Assembly: GCF_900103225.1 (NCBI RefSeq)
Contig: NZ_FNJH01000010.1
Span: 118,834-182,833, forward strand
Source: Pseudomonas congelans
GTDB lineage: Bacteria; Pseudomonadota; Gammaproteobacteria; Pseudomonadales; Pseudomonadaceae
Reading direction: 5' to 3'
Length of the DNA stretch: 64,000 nt
A model generated the notes under the pieces. It did no database searches. It had not been told where the DNA came from and worked only from the letters and a program-made list of their open reading frames with translations. This document shows, piece after piece, positions 18,456-28,651 of this stretch. The first letter of the stretch is position 1. Each line of letters opens with the position of its first letter. A program made the position numbers and the translations under genes.

Positions 18456-19795
18456 GTAAACAAAGCCGCGTGATGTGGTCGGAAGGCATGTTCCTTTTGC
18501 CGCAACATTTCCAATATCAGGATGAGTTTCATCAACATCAGCTTGCTGAGTCGACGCTGCGCTCCACGCCCTTTCACTGGGGTGTGCAAACGCTGGAAGT
18601 CGACGTCGAGGCGCTGGCGACAGGCTCCCTGCAACTGAAGCGTCTGAAGCTGGTGTTCCCGGACGGCAGCCTTTACGACGCGCCGCAGCACGACCCGCTG
18701 CCCGCCGCCCGTGACCTGAAAAACCTGACCAAAGGCGGAGAAATCAAGGTCTACGCAGCGCTCAAATTGCCTGAGCCCTTTGGCCTGAACTACGTTGAGG
18801 ACGGCCAGGAACAGAAGAGCGCGCGACGCTTTCGCAAACAGTTCGACACCCTGCCGGACCTCAACGAAGGCGATCTGGAAAACGAAATCACCAGCCTGCG
18901 TCTGAACGTGGTGATGCTGGTCGATGGCGACAGTCTGGATGGCTACAGCTACTGCCCGATTGCCCGACTGGCACGCAATAGCATCGGCGGCTTTAACCTG
19001 GATGCGCATTTTGTGCACCCGACGCTGCACGTGGGCACCCACGAGACGCTGGTCGGTCTCGGCAGACGTTTGATCAGCGTACTGCAAGCCAAGAGCAAGG
19101 CGCTTTCAGGCCGCCGCCGCGAGCGTGCTGACCAGATCGCCGAGTTCGGCTCCAGCGACGTCACCTTGTTCTGGCTGCTGAATACCGTCAACCGCGCCTA
19201 CCCGCAACTGGCTCACCTGCTGACGCATCCACGCCTGCACCCGGAGCGTCTGTATCTGTTTCTGGCGGAACTGGCGGGTGGTTTGCTGACCTTCTCGCTG
19301 GACACTCAGCTCACCGACATTCCCGACTACGATCATCAGGACCCGGCGGCCTCGCTGGTCAAGCTCGACGAACTGGTTCGTCTGCTGCTTGAAAACGTGA
19401 TTCCGAACCAGTGCATCGTCATCAACCTGAGTCAGGTCCGGCCTTCCTACTGGCAGGGCCAGTTGCTGGACCCGCGCCTTACCGAAGCCGACTTTTACAT
19501 CTCGGTGCATGCCGACATGCCCGGCTCCAGCCTGCTGGAACTGGTACCGCGTGCGTTCAAGGTCGGTTCGCCGGAAGACATCGAAGTGGTCGTCAACAGC
19601 GCCATGCCGGGCGTCACGCTGAACCACTCGACGCGCCTGCCAAACGCCATTCCGGTGCGCCTGGACAACCACTACTTCTCCATCGAGCCGCATGGCCGGG
19701 TGTATGAACGCATGATGGAAGCCCAGGCCATTTCCTTCTACGCGCCCAGCGCGTTTACCAATCTCAAGCTCGAACTGTTGGCGGTGCTTAAATGA
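18452..19795 (+). CDS. tssK: T6SS baseplate protein TssK
   Basis: 447 residues, standard for TssK. The family start VMWSEGMFLLPQHFQYQDEF is followed by a beta-rich N-terminal domain and a helical C-terminal domain. TssK trimers link the baseplate (TssFG) to the TssL/TssM membrane complex. The start overlaps the tssJ stop (ATGA) and the stop overlaps the tssL start (ATGA). Confidence 0.97.
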   Translation: MSKQSRVMWSEGMFLLPQHFQYQDEFHQHQLAESTLRSTPFHWGVQTLEVDVEALATGSLQLKRLKLVFPDGSLYDAPQHDPLPAARDLKNLTKGGEIKVYAALKLPEPFGLNYVEDGQEQKSARRFRKQFDTLPDLNEGDLENEITSLRLNVVMLVDGDSLDGYSYCPIARLARNSIGGFNLDAHFVHPTLHVGTHETLVGLGRRLISVLQAKSKALSGRRRERADQIAEFGSSDVTLFWLLNTVNRAYPQLAHLLTHPRLHPERLYLFLAELAGGLLTFSLDTQLTDIPDYDHQDPAASLVKLDELVRLLLENVIPNQCIVINLSQVRPSYWQGQLLDPRLTEADFYISVHADMPGSSLLELVPRAFKVGSPEDIEVVVNSAMPGVTLNHSTRLPNAIPVRLDNHYFSIEPHGRVYERMMEAQAISFYAPSAFTNLKLELLAVLK

Positions 19796-20505
19796 CTGAA
19801 GCCGTGATGCAAGGTGCCGCTACGGCCGCAACCGAAAAACCTACGCTCAAAGACCTGGTACGTGACTTCATCACCATGGCGCTGATTGTCCGTCGCGGCC
19901 GCCAAGCGATCTCGGTCACTGCCTTCGAATCCAGCGTCGATACCTTTTTCGCCAACTTGGAGCGTCAGGCGCGCAGCGCCAACTACAGCGTTGAACAGGT
20001 CAAGGACGCCCAGTACGCACTGTGCGCATTCCTTGATGAGAGCGTGCTGCGTTCGGGCGACAACGACATGCGTCGCCACTTCGAAATGGAGCCGTTGCAG
20101 TTCCGTTATTTCGGGGTTCACCTGGCGGGCGAAGGCTTCTTCGAGAAAATCGAACTGCTGCGCGCCGACGTGAAAAAGAACCTGGATGTGCTTGAGGTGT
20201 ATCACCTGTGCCTGGCCCTGGGTTTCGAAGGCAAATTCGGGCTGGGTCAGAAGGACCAGTTGCGCTACCTGGCCAACACGCTGGGCCAGGACATCGCACG
20301 CTACCGCAAGACGCCCAAGGCGCTGTCGCCTGACTGGGCATTGCCTGACCAGGTGTCGCAAATGCTTCGCCATGAAGTTCCGGTATGGCTTTACCTGGTG
20401 CTCATCGCCCTCGTATGCCTGGGTGTCTATCTGACGCTTGACTGGTTGCTGGGCAAAGACGTGGCCGCGTTGGCCGAACAAATCAGCCAACTGTTCAATG
20501 CTTGA
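19792..20505 (+). CDS. tssL: T6SS inner-membrane protein TssL (DotU/IcmH)
   Basis: 237 residues. A cytoplasmic helical domain (with YALCAFLDESVLRS and FGLGQKDQLRYL-type segments) is followed by a single C-terminal membrane helix at about residues 199-220 (VPVWLYLVLIALVCLGVYL). There is no OmpA-like extension, so this TssL cannot bind peptidoglycan itself. That fits with the IcmF-OmpA fusion encoded four kilobases downstream taking that role. TssL, TssM and TssJ form the trans-envelope complex. Confidence 0.96.
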   Translation: MTEAVMQGAATAATEKPTLKDLVRDFITMALIVRRGRQAISVTAFESSVDTFFANLERQARSANYSVEQVKDAQYALCAFLDESVLRSGDNDMRRHFEMEPLQFRYFGVHLAGEGFFEKIELLRADVKKNLDVLEVYHLCLALGFEGKFGLGQKDQLRYLANTLGQDIARYRKTPKALSPDWALPDQVSQMLRHEVPVWLYLVLIALVCLGVYLTLDWLLGKDVAALAEQISQLFNA

Positions 20506-20535
20506 GTCCCGATCAGGTAACCGAGTCAGGAAGAC

Positions 20536-23500
20536 ATGAAGACATTACTGCGCCTGTTAAAAAGTTTCTGGTTCCTGGTCCCGATACTGTGGCTGATCAG
20601 CCTGGCTGTCTGCTGGTTTTTCGCTCCAAGGATCAGCTGGCTGCAAGGCTACACGCTCGAAGCGATGGCAATCATCAGCGCCTTCTACCTGCTGCTGATC
20701 GTACTGCGCCAATACCGCCGGATTCGCACCGAACACAACCTCGAGAACCTGGTTCAGATCGAAGTTGACCGCTCGCTGAAATCCACCGGTGAGTTCCGTG
20801 ATCAGCAAGTGCTGCGCGACCGCCTCAAGCACGCCATCGCCATGCTGCGCACCGATCGCTCGGCAGGCGGTGGCGGCTCCTCGGCGCTCTACGACCTGCC
20901 CTGGTATCTGGTCATTGGCATGTCCGCAGCGGGCAAGACCTCGTTGCTGACCCGCTCCGGCCTGTCCGCCAGCATTGCCAGCAGCGCCAATGACACGGAA
21001 AGCGGCACCCAGCACTGCGACTGGTACTTCAGCCCTGAAGCCGTGATGATCGACACCGCTGGCCGCTACCTTCGCGATGATCAGTCCGCCAGCGAATTTG
21101 CGGCGTTCCTGCGCATGCTCAAAAAGCAGCGCAGCAAGGCCGCCGTCAATGGTCTGGTGCTGGTGGTCAGCCTGCCGGAGCTGTTGGCCGCCTCTTCCGC
21201 CGAACGCAACGAAATGGGCGCACGCCTGGTCACGCGCATCGAGGAATACACCGATTGCCTGGACGCCAATCCACCGATCTACCTGATGCTGACCAAGACC
21301 GACCAACTGCCCGGCTTCAACCAGGCCTTCGACGGCATGGACCTGAACGAGCGCCAGCAGCCGCTGGGCATGACGTTCGGTCTGAACGAGATCAACACCG
21401 AAAGCCTGCGCACGGTGCTCGATAGCAAGCTGGCGAACCTGCAGGCGCACGTCAGTCGCCATGTCGATGCACAGATCATCGCGCTGGGTGCCGATGCCAA
21501 CAGCGCCCTGCTGAACTTCCCCAACTACTTTGCCGAGCTGTCGACGATACTCGAGCAGTTCCTGCAGCATTTCGCGCGCAGTAACGTCAACGGTACGCAG
21601 TTGTTGCTGCGCGGCCTGTACTTCACCAGTGCCCTGCAAACCGACAAGCAACTGACACCGGTGTATGAAGACGAGCTGTCAGAGTCGTTCGTGTTGCGGC
21701 CGGCGAAACCATACGGTGCAGTAGAGGAAGAGGAAGAAGAACACCGGAAAATCAGTGATCGCAGTTACTTCATCACCGATACCTTCCGCCGCGTCATTTT
21801 CCCTGATCGTGACCTGACCCTGTACCAGTCACGGCATGGCCGCGACCGCTCGATTGGCCCGATCGTCATCGCTGCGGCGCTGTTCGCCGGGCTGGCCTTC
21901 ATCGGCTGGCAGGCCCTGTCGTTCCAGAAAAACCGCGAGTGGCTGGCCAACATCAGCCAGCAGTTGCGCGAACTGGAGCAATCCCCGGACCGGGCACAAC
22001 GCCTCGCCTCGGGCCAGGGCCTGGAGCTGCTGCGCAATCAGTTGGCAACCATCGAGAAATACCGCACCAAGGGCGTACCGCTGCAACTCAGTGGCGGCCT
22101 GTACCGTGGCGACGATATCTACTTCGCCACCCAGACCGCCTACTTGCAGCAGCTGCGTACCCAGGCGCTGGAGCCGATCACGCTGAAACTGCAATTGCAG
22201 ATGCGTGAATTCAACGAGTTCGCCAAAACCATGGACCCGCAGTATGGCTTCGGGGCCGCCGCTGCCGGTTCGGACAGCAAGACCGGCAAGGCGCGTGCGC
22301 AAGGCCGGAAACTGCTGGACCGTGGCGCTCGCAACGTCGCTGCAGGCCGTCCGACCAGCCTGAGCAGCATTCCGCGCAGCACCGGCGACGTTACCAATCG
22401 CCTGACCGGCGCCGCGAGAAACACGGCCAGCCAGACACGCAGCGAGGCCATCGCCGCGCTGCGTAACCCGGCCACCGCAAATGATGCGGCCGAGTTGTCG
22501 GCCACCACGGGCGGTTTGTCGCTGTCGGAGGAGATGCTCGGACGACTCGATGAACGGCAGGTGGCATCCATCATCGAGTCGTACAACGCTCTCAAGCTTT
22601 ATCTGATTCTGACTCAGCCGACCACGCACCCGGAAACCGAGTTCGTCAACGCGGCGTTGCCGGTGGCCTGGGCGGATATTTCCAGCGAGACCAATCCGAT
22701 CAGCGACGACGTTATCGAGGACAACTCGCCGGTCTACGTACAGTTGCTCAAGAACGGCGACGCGCCGGCCATGCCGCGCAATGAGCAGTTGATCGACGAG
22801 ACCCGCAAGAGCCTGAAGTTTTTCATGATCTCCAGCTCGCTGGTGGACCGTGAATACCTGCGCCTGCAACTGGAATCCAGCCGTCAGTTCCCGGCTATCG
22901 GGCTGAATGATCTGGTGCCGATGCCGGGTCGTCAGCTGCTGTACGGTTCGGAAGCCGTGCCTGCGATTTTCACCCGTCAGGGCTGGGAAGAGTTCGTGAA
23001 GCCCGAGCTGATCAAGCTGGTGTCCGGCAACCTGCGTAACGAATCGGACTGGGTGCTCGATGGTGAAGGCGGCGACAGCGTGGTGCAGAAGGCCAACTTC
23101 GTCCGTGAGTTTATGTCCCGCTACAAGCGTGACTACACGAAAGTCTGGTACACCATGATCGACAGCGTGGGCGTACGTCGCTTCAGCGACATGGCCAACG
23201 CCACGCAGCAGTTGTCATTGCTCAGTGATGTGCGCAATTCGCCGGTCAAGCTGCTGCTTGCCACCGTCAACGACAACACGCAATGGGACGTCCCTGCTGT
23301 TCGCGAGGCGCAACAGACCGGGGTCAAGCGCGACGATGGCTTCTGGGGCAAGGTCACCGGCATCTTCGACAACAAGGAAGCGGCCGCCAGCGTACTGGTC
23401 TCGCCACTGCCTGCGGTGGATGACGGCAGTCTGGCCAAGCGTTTCGAGCCTGTATCGCGGGTTTTCGCCACACAGAACGCCGAAGGCGCCGACAGCACCA

Positions 23501-24462
23501 TCATGGATCGCTACCTGGCAGCGCTGCGCAAGCTCAAAGTGCGGATGAACAACATCCAGCGCTCGCAGGATGTCGGCAAGAGCAGCAAGCAGTTGATCAG
23601 CGAAACTCTCGAAGGGCAGCCGAGCGAAGTCACCAACGTGCGTAACTACGTTGAAACCACGGTCGATACCAGCCAGGGCGGGCTTTCCACTTCGCTGCAA
23701 AGCCTGTTCAGCCTGCCGATTCAGTTCGCCTGGGAAACACTGCGTGATCCGGCTGGCGAACAGATCGCCAAAGCCTGGGCCAAACAGGTCGCCAAGCCCT
23801 GGGAGCAGGTCATGGCTCACCGGTACCCGATTGCTGCAGACAGCCGCAACGAGGCCTCGGTGAAAGACCTGCAGCGCTTCGTCGACCCGGAGTCGGGCCT
23901 GCTGCCCAACTTCAAACGCAATGAAATCGGCAATCTGTCCGATGGCGAAGGGCTCGGCATGGGCAGCGGGGCCAAGGCGGCACCGCTGGTCAACCCGAAA
24001 ATGGTCAGCAACATCGACAAGGCCAGTTCGCTGGGCGAAGTCATCGCCAGCCTCTCGGACCGCGACAACGGCTTCGAGATCATGCTTGAGCCGTCGGCCT
24101 ACTTCACCGATATCATCTTCACGCTGGATGGCCAGGAGCAGCACTACCGCAACGGCAAGACCAGCTGGAGCCGCTTCTCGTGGCCTGGCACTACCACAGC
24201 GCCAGGCGCACGCCTGGATGTGGTCACCCTGTCCGGCGAACGCATTACCGTGTTCGACTACACCGGCCGCTGGGGCCTGCTGCGCATGAACGACAGCGCA
24301 CGCGTGGCTGACCTCGACGGCATCCAGCAGCGATTCAGCTGGAACACGGCCAAAGGGCCGGTCAGTCTGGTGGTACGCAACTATGGCGGCGTGAAGCTGA
24401 CCGACCTGGCCAACGTCAAGGCGCTGAGCGCGCTTAACGCAACCGATGGGCGGAGCAAGTGA
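20536..24462 (+). CDS. tssM: T6SS inner-membrane protein TssM (IcmF)
   Basis: 1308 residues. Two N-terminal membrane helices (about 10-30 and 40-60) precede a cytoplasmic NTPase-like domain with Walker A GMSAAGKT (about residue 133) and the DTAGRY motif. A third membrane helix (IVIAAALFAGLAFIGWQAL, about 435-455) leads into a large periplasmic domain that ends in the TssJ-binding beta-domain. The region at about 575-660 is a low-complexity Ser/Ala/Arg insertion, longer than usual for the family. TssM spans the envelope and energises assembly. It is preceded by a short gap after tssL. Confidence 0.96.
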   Translation: MKTLLRLLKSFWFLVPILWLISLAVCWFFAPRISWLQGYTLEAMAIISAFYLLLIVLRQYRRIRTEHNLENLVQIEVDRSLKSTGEFRDQQVLRDRLKHAIAMLRTDRSAGGGGSSALYDLPWYLVIGMSAAGKTSLLTRSGLSASIASSANDTESGTQHCDWYFSPEAVMIDTAGRYLRDDQSASEFAAFLRMLKKQRSKAAVNGLVLVVSLPELLAASSAERNEMGARLVTRIEEYTDCLDANPPIYLMLTKTDQLPGFNQAFDGMDLNERQQPLGMTFGLNEINTESLRTVLDSKLANLQAHVSRHVDAQIIALGADANSALLNFPNYFAELSTILEQFLQHFARSNVNGTQLLLRGLYFTSALQTDKQLTPVYEDELSESFVLRPAKPYGAVEEEEEEHRKISDRSYFITDTFRRVIFPDRDLTLYQSRHGRDRSIGPIVIAAALFAGLAFIGWQALSFQKNREWLANISQQLRELEQSPDRAQRLASGQGLELLRNQLATIEKYRTKGVPLQLSGGLYRGDDIYFATQTAYLQQLRTQALEPITLKLQLQMREFNEFAKTMDPQYGFGAAAAGSDSKTGKARAQGRKLLDRGARNVAAGRPTSLSSIPRSTGDVTNRLTGAARNTASQTRSEAIAALRNPATANDAAELSATTGGLSLSEEMLGRLDERQVASIIESYNALKLYLILTQPTTHPETEFVNAALPVAWADISSETNPISDDVIEDNSPVYVQLLKNGDAPAMPRNEQLIDETRKSLKFFMISSSLVDREYLRLQLESSRQFPAIGLNDLVPMPGRQLLYGSEAVPAIFTRQGWEEFVKPELIKLVSGNLRNESDWVLDGEGGDSVVQKANFVREFMSRYKRDYTKVWYTMIDSVGVRRFSDMANATQQLSLLSDVRNSPVKLLLATVNDNTQWDVPAVREAQQTGVKRDDGFWGKVTGIFDNKEAAASVLVSPLPAVDDGSLAKRFEPVSRVFATQNAEGADSTIMDRYLAALRKLKVRMNNIQRSQDVGKSSKQLISETLEGQPSEVTNVRNYVETTVDTSQGGLSTSLQSLFSLPIQFAWETLRDPAGEQIAKAWAKQVAKPWEQVMAHRYPIAADSRNEASVKDLQRFVDPESGLLPNFKRNEIGNLSDGEGLGMGSGAKAAPLVNPKMVSNIDKASSLGEVIASLSDRDNGFEIMLEPSAYFTDIIFTLDGQEQHYRNGKTSWSRFSWPGTTTAPGARLDVVTLSGERITVFDYTGRWGLLRMNDSARVADLDGIQQRFSWNTAKGPVSLVVRNYGGVKLTDLANVKALSALNATDGRSK

Positions 24463-24493
24463 GGATGCACATGCTGGATCTGGAGGGCGGTCG

Positions 24494-25417
24494 ATGATTG
24501 GCTGCTTCGGAAAAGTGCCCGCGAGCGCAGATTTCGTCAGCCTGCATGGTGCCAGCGACGATGTCTGCGAGTTCGATGCATGGCTGCAGGGCGCACTCGC
24601 CGACATGCAGCACCGCGAAGACTGGCGCACGCTATTCGACCGATTGCCCGTGTGCTTTTTCAGCTACCGGGCACGCAGCGGCAACTGGCTGGTGGGCGGT
24701 TTGATCAGCTCCCGGGACTCAAGCGCTCGGCGTTATCCGTTCTTCATCTTTCAAACGGTGAAGTCCAGTGACGCCGGGCTGTTTGTGAACCCGTTCACCC
24801 TGAGCGAACTGTTCGCCGGGCAGATCAAACCGCTGCTGCACATGGCCGCGCAAGGCGAAAGTACGGCGGTGCTGTTCGAACGCATCAGGGCCTTGCGACC
24901 GCTGCAAGGGCAGGACTTCGAGCTGTTCAGGCGTGTGCATGAGAAGTTTCTGGTGAACTTCACCCTGCGTGACATCGCGACCTCGCTGGAAAGCTCCTAC
25001 CCGGAGTTCATCAGCAACGCCGTGCTCACCAGGCTGCAGGCGCTGAGCCGCCCGTCGTCCAAGGCACCCGTTGGTATTTCGCTGCCACTGCCGGCAGAAC
25101 GAGGCTTGAAGAACCCGACAGCCGATCTGTGGGTCAACTGGCTGACACGCATCGAGCCTAACCGGGCGGTGCCGCAGATCAGCATTCTGGCGGATGATTT
25201 CATGCGCCCCCGGCTGTTCTGCTTCGCATCCCGCAACACCTCCGGCGTATATCGGGTGGTGACGGGCGTGAGTGAGCATTCGGAGAGTTATGACGTACTG
25301 GCACCCTTCGACGCGTTCGACGAACACCACCGAGGCCATGTGTTTCCAGACATTGACCGCCCTCTTTATGACGTTATCGACCGCTTTGTCGATGTGCTGG
25401 ATTTGAAGCCCGTATGA
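24494..25417 (+). CDS. tagF: T6SS-associated protein TagF
   Basis: 307 residues. The N-terminus (MIGCFGKVPASADFVSLHG) is diagnostic of the TagF/ImpM family (DUF2094), which in P. aeruginosa represses T6SS activity after translation. The C-terminal half (about 170-307) is an extra domain beyond the usual 130-170 residue TagF core. GGAGG at 24482-24486 sets the start at 24494; a longer in-frame start lies inside tssM. Its stop overlaps the next gene by four bases. Confidence 0.9.
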   Translation: MIGCFGKVPASADFVSLHGASDDVCEFDAWLQGALADMQHREDWRTLFDRLPVCFFSYRARSGNWLVGGLISSRDSSARRYPFFIFQTVKSSDAGLFVNPFTLSELFAGQIKPLLHMAAQGESTAVLFERIRALRPLQGQDFELFRRVHEKFLVNFTLRDIATSLESSYPEFISNAVLTRLQALSRPSSKAPVGISLPLPAERGLKNPTADLWVNWLTRIEPNRAVPQISILADDFMRPRLFCFASRNTSGVYRVVTGVSEHSESYDVLAPFDAFDEHHRGHVFPDIDRPLYDVIDRFVDVLDLKPV

Positions 25418-27906
25418 ACAAGATCAAATACTACTTTTTGCGCTACCAGCCCTACGTTTTAGGGGTCTGCTTTTTCCTGGCGATCTTTATCGTCTGGAGC
25501 ATCGGCCGTGCCCTGGGCTTCAGCTCGATGAACAGCCTGCTGACGGGGATCGGCCTGTTTCTGCTGTTGTCGGCAGCCTATGTGCTGTTGCTGTACCGAG
25601 GCGTATCACAGCACCAGAACCTGGAAGGCCTGCTGCGTGACGACGCCGATCAGGCGGTGCTCAACGCCAGCCCGGCAGACCGTGAAGAAGTCAGCCTGCT
25701 GCGCGAGCGCCTGCTGCAAAGCCTTGAGCGCCTGCAGAGCAACAAGCCGAACGGCAGCAACTCCAAGGACGCGCTCTATGCCCTGCCCTGGTACCTGGTG
25801 GTCGGTCAGCCCGCAGCGGGCAAAAGCACCATGCTCTATCAGTCGGGCCTCAACTTCCCCTACGCAGAGCGCGAAGGCGCACGCGTGGCCGGGTTGGGTG
25901 GCACGCGCAATTGTGACTGGTTCTTCAGTTCGGAAGCCGTGCTGCTGGACACGGCCGGTCGCTACATGAACGATCAGGAAGAAGCCGGCAAATGGCGCGC
26001 CTTTCTGCAATTGCTGCGTCAGCATCGCCAGCGCAGACCGCTCAACGGCCTGATTGTCACCGTCAGCATTCATGACATCCTGCAATCCTCGGTGGAGGAT
26101 CAGGAGCGCATCGCCAAGCGCCTGCGCGAACGCATCCAGGAAACCCACGCGCTGCTGGAAGTGCGTCTGCCGGTGTATCTGGTGTTCACCAAGTGCGACC
26201 TGGTCCCGGGCTTCGTGCCGTTCTATCGCCAGCTCGACGATGTGGCGCGTGGCGAAGTGATGGGCAAGACCTTCCCGCACAAGGGCTTCGAGCAAGCCGA
26301 CTGGGGCCAGCGCTTCGGTGTGGCGATGGAAGAACTGATCAATTACTGGAAACAGATCGCCAACCAGCAACTGGTGCTTCAGGACATCCAGGTCACTCGT
26401 CAGGACACTGCGGTGTATCGCTTCCCGCTGGAGCTGGAAGCCCTGAAACCGCGCCTGCTCCTGTTTGTCGATGCTCTGCTGCGCGCCAACCCGTATCAAA
26501 GCGCCGAGATGCTGCGCGGTTTCTACTTCACCAGCGCACTGGACGCCGATCAGCCCGAGATGGGCGGCCATACCCGCCAGGTCACCGAACGATTCCAGCT
26601 GGAAAGCGAGCAGGAAGCTGTCGACGGCAATGTCCAGCCGCACCCGCTGTTCATCAACAGCCTGTTCCGCAAGGTGATCATCCCCGATCAGCATCTGGTG
26701 GCGCTGTACACCACCAACCACCGCGAGCGTCGCCGCAAGGCCGCCTGGATCGGTGGCGCAAGCCTTGTGGCGTTGCTGCTGTGCAGTCTGTGGGGCTGGT
26801 CGTACTGGAACAACAAGGACAACATCCAGTCCATCTCCAGCGAACTCGCTCAGGCCGCAGCCGAGGACAGCAAGGCCAGCGGGCAGTACACCGAATGGCA
26901 AACGCTGGATCGCATGCGCTTCTGGACCTCGCTTTACTACGATCGTCATCACGACGAGGGCGTACCACTGCGCTTGCGTCTGGGGCTTTACCGGGGCTAT
27001 GACGTCGAGCCGCTGCTGCGCACGCGTTATTTCAATCGTCTGGAAACGGTGATGCTCAAACCGACCGCAGACAACCTGACGCGCTCGCTTTACCTGCTGA
27101 CCACCATCAAGGTCTACCAGCGTAATGCCAAGGACCTGATGCCGGTCACGGGTGTAGACAGTGTCGAGCCCAAGGCGCTGCCGCCAGATAACCGCGCACA
27201 ATCCATCGCTGCCTTCGGCAAGGCCACGCTGGACACTTACGTGATGTTGTCGCGCGCCCAGCGTGAAAAGGCTGACCCGGCGTTCCTGAAAGCGAAGATG
27301 CCTGATTACTGGTATCCGGCCATTGCGCGTCAGACCGGCAAGACCATCACCGCGAATGCCGAGGCAGGCTCCAATCAGGATTACGAGTACGCCAGCCGAC
27401 AGATCAACTTCTATAGCGATCAGATTCACGAGCTGGACGTGCCGCGTATTCTCGACAACGCATTTCTGACATCCAGTTCGCGTAATTACATCAACAGCCT
27501 GTTGACGCAGTCGTTGAAGGCTATCGAAACGATCACGCTGGAATCGGACACGCTGTTTGCCTTTGGTCGTGCCGATTTCCAGAGCCTTAAAACCGAAGGT
27601 CAAAATCAGTTGAGCGCGATCGCCGGCAAGCTGTTGAATACACCGAACATCGGCAAGATCGTGATTGCAGGTCACGCCGATCAGTTGGGCGACCCGCAAA
27701 GCAACATGCAGGTGTCCAAACAGCGTGCGCAGACCATCAAGACCTACCTGGTCGGCAAGGGCGTGCCCGCCGAGCTGGTGGACGCGGTCGGTGAAGGCAG
27801 CGAGAAGCCTCTGGTCAAATGCGACATGCAGCAACCCAGAGCGCAGTTGATTCAGTGCCTTGAGCCGAATCGACGCGTGGAGATCGAAGTACGCGCGCTC
27901 AATTGA
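25414..27906 (+). CDS. IcmF-like / OmpA-like fusion protein of the T6SS
   Basis: 830 residues with an uncommon layout. Two N-terminal membrane helices (about 12-30 and 40-62) precede an IcmF-type NTPase domain with Walker A VGQPAAGKS (about residue 130) and LDTAGRYMND. A third membrane helix (AAWIGGASLVALLLCSLWGW, about 445-465) and a short periplasmic region follow, and then an OmpA-like peptidoglycan-binding domain (about 710-830: LFAFGRADFQ, VIAGHADQLGDPQSN, NRRVEIEV). It resembles the N-terminal half of TssM with its TssJ-binding part replaced by OmpA. It probably anchors the membrane complex to peptidoglycan, because the TssL here lacks that domain. This is a second IcmF paralogue next to a complete TssM. 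No gene symbol is given. Confidence 0.9.
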   Translation: MNKIKYYFLRYQPYVLGVCFFLAIFIVWSIGRALGFSSMNSLLTGIGLFLLLSAAYVLLLYRGVSQHQNLEGLLRDDADQAVLNASPADREEVSLLRERLLQSLERLQSNKPNGSNSKDALYALPWYLVVGQPAAGKSTMLYQSGLNFPYAEREGARVAGLGGTRNCDWFFSSEAVLLDTAGRYMNDQEEAGKWRAFLQLLRQHRQRRPLNGLIVTVSIHDILQSSVEDQERIAKRLRERIQETHALLEVRLPVYLVFTKCDLVPGFVPFYRQLDDVARGEVMGKTFPHKGFEQADWGQRFGVAMEELINYWKQIANQQLVLQDIQVTRQDTAVYRFPLELEALKPRLLLFVDALLRANPYQSAEMLRGFYFTSALDADQPEMGGHTRQVTERFQLESEQEAVDGNVQPHPLFINSLFRKVIIPDQHLVALYTTNHRERRRKAAWIGGASLVALLLCSLWGWSYWNNKDNIQSISSELAQAAAEDSKASGQYTEWQTLDRMRFWTSLYYDRHHDEGVPLRLRLGLYRGYDVEPLLRTRYFNRLETVMLKPTADNLTRSLYLLTTIKVYQRNAKDLMPVTGVDSVEPKALPPDNRAQSIAAFGKATLDTYVMLSRAQREKADPAFLKAKMPDYWYPAIARQTGKTITANAEAGSNQDYEYASRQINFYSDQIHELDVPRILDNAFLTSSSRNYINSLLTQSLKAIETITLESDTLFAFGRADFQSLKTEGQNQLSAIAGKLLNTPNIGKIVIAGHADQLGDPQSNMQVSKQRAQTIKTYLVGKGVPAELVDAVGEGSEKPLVKCDMQQPRAQLIQCLEPNRRVEIEVRALN

Positions 27907-28061
27907 TCGCGCGTTGGCAAGCAAACCGAAGCCCGGGTTGTCCCTATGAAACCTTGGCCGTGGCAAGAGAACCTTTCTTGATCGTTTCAGGAAGGTTAAT
28001 CAAAAGGGCCGTGTTCTGTCCGCAGACGCCACGGCTTTAAATGAAGAAGGAGAAGCAGAAA

Positions 28062-28580
28062 ATGGCATTTGACGCATACATCCAAATCGATGGCATCCCA
28101 GGCGAAGTTCTGGACGACAAGCACAAGGACTGGATCGAAGTGTTGGGCTACGAGTTCGGCGCTACCCAGGCCACCTCGGCGACCGCAAGTTCTTCGGGCG
28201 GTGCTTCGTCCGAGCGCGTTGCACTGAGCGACTTCAGCATCCGCAAGTCTGTGGACAAGGCTTCCGCCAAGCTGTTCGAAGCGTGCTGCAAGGGCACTCA
28301 CATCGCCAAGATCCAGCTGAACGTCAACCGTGCAGGCGGCGACAAGCTGACCTACCTGACCATCAACCTGGAAGAAGTGGTTGTGTCTTCCGTGAAGGCG
28401 GTTGCTGGCGGTAGCCAGAAAGGCGAAGACAACGCAGTCAGCGATCTGCCGATTGAAGAAATCAGCTTCAACTTCGCTCGCATCAAGACCACCTACACCC
28501 AGCAGAGCCGTTCCGATGGCCAGGGTGGCGGTAACGTCACTGGCGGCTGGGACCGCACTGCGAACAAAGTATTCGCATAA
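28062..28580 (+). CDS. hcp: T6SS inner tube protein Hcp (TssD)
   Basis: 172 residues of the Hcp family, typical of the Pseudomonas version: MAFDAYIQIDGIPGE at the N-terminus, DFSIRKSVDKASAKLFEACC, EISFNFARIKTTYT and a glycine-rich insertion before WDRTANK. Hcp hexamers stack into the expelled tube and can carry small effectors. The start at 28062 follows AGAAGGAGAAG; an ATG at 28041 in frame would add seven lysine-rich residues that are really the ribosome site. It is preceded by 155 bases that could carry its own promoter and is followed by a terminator. Confidence 0.97.
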   Translation: MAFDAYIQIDGIPGEVLDDKHKDWIEVLGYEFGATQATSATASSSGGASSERVALSDFSIRKSVDKASAKLFEACCKGTHIAKIQLNVNRAGGDKLTYLTINLEEVVVSSVKAVAGGSQKGEDNAVSDLPIEEISFNFARIKTTYTQQSRSDGQGGGNVTGGWDRTANKVFA

Positions 28581-28618
28581 GTCCGTGACACATCGGGTCG
28601 CGCAAGCGGCCCGTCTTC

Positions 28619-28651
28619 AACACCGTGTCTGCCCGGGCACGGTGTTCTTTT
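28619..28651 (+). terminator. Terminator or attenuator after hcp
   Basis: AACACCGTG, loop, CACGGTGTT and a T-rich tail, directly upstream of tssA. It would raise Hcp transcript level relative to the downstream gene. Confidence 0.75.
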
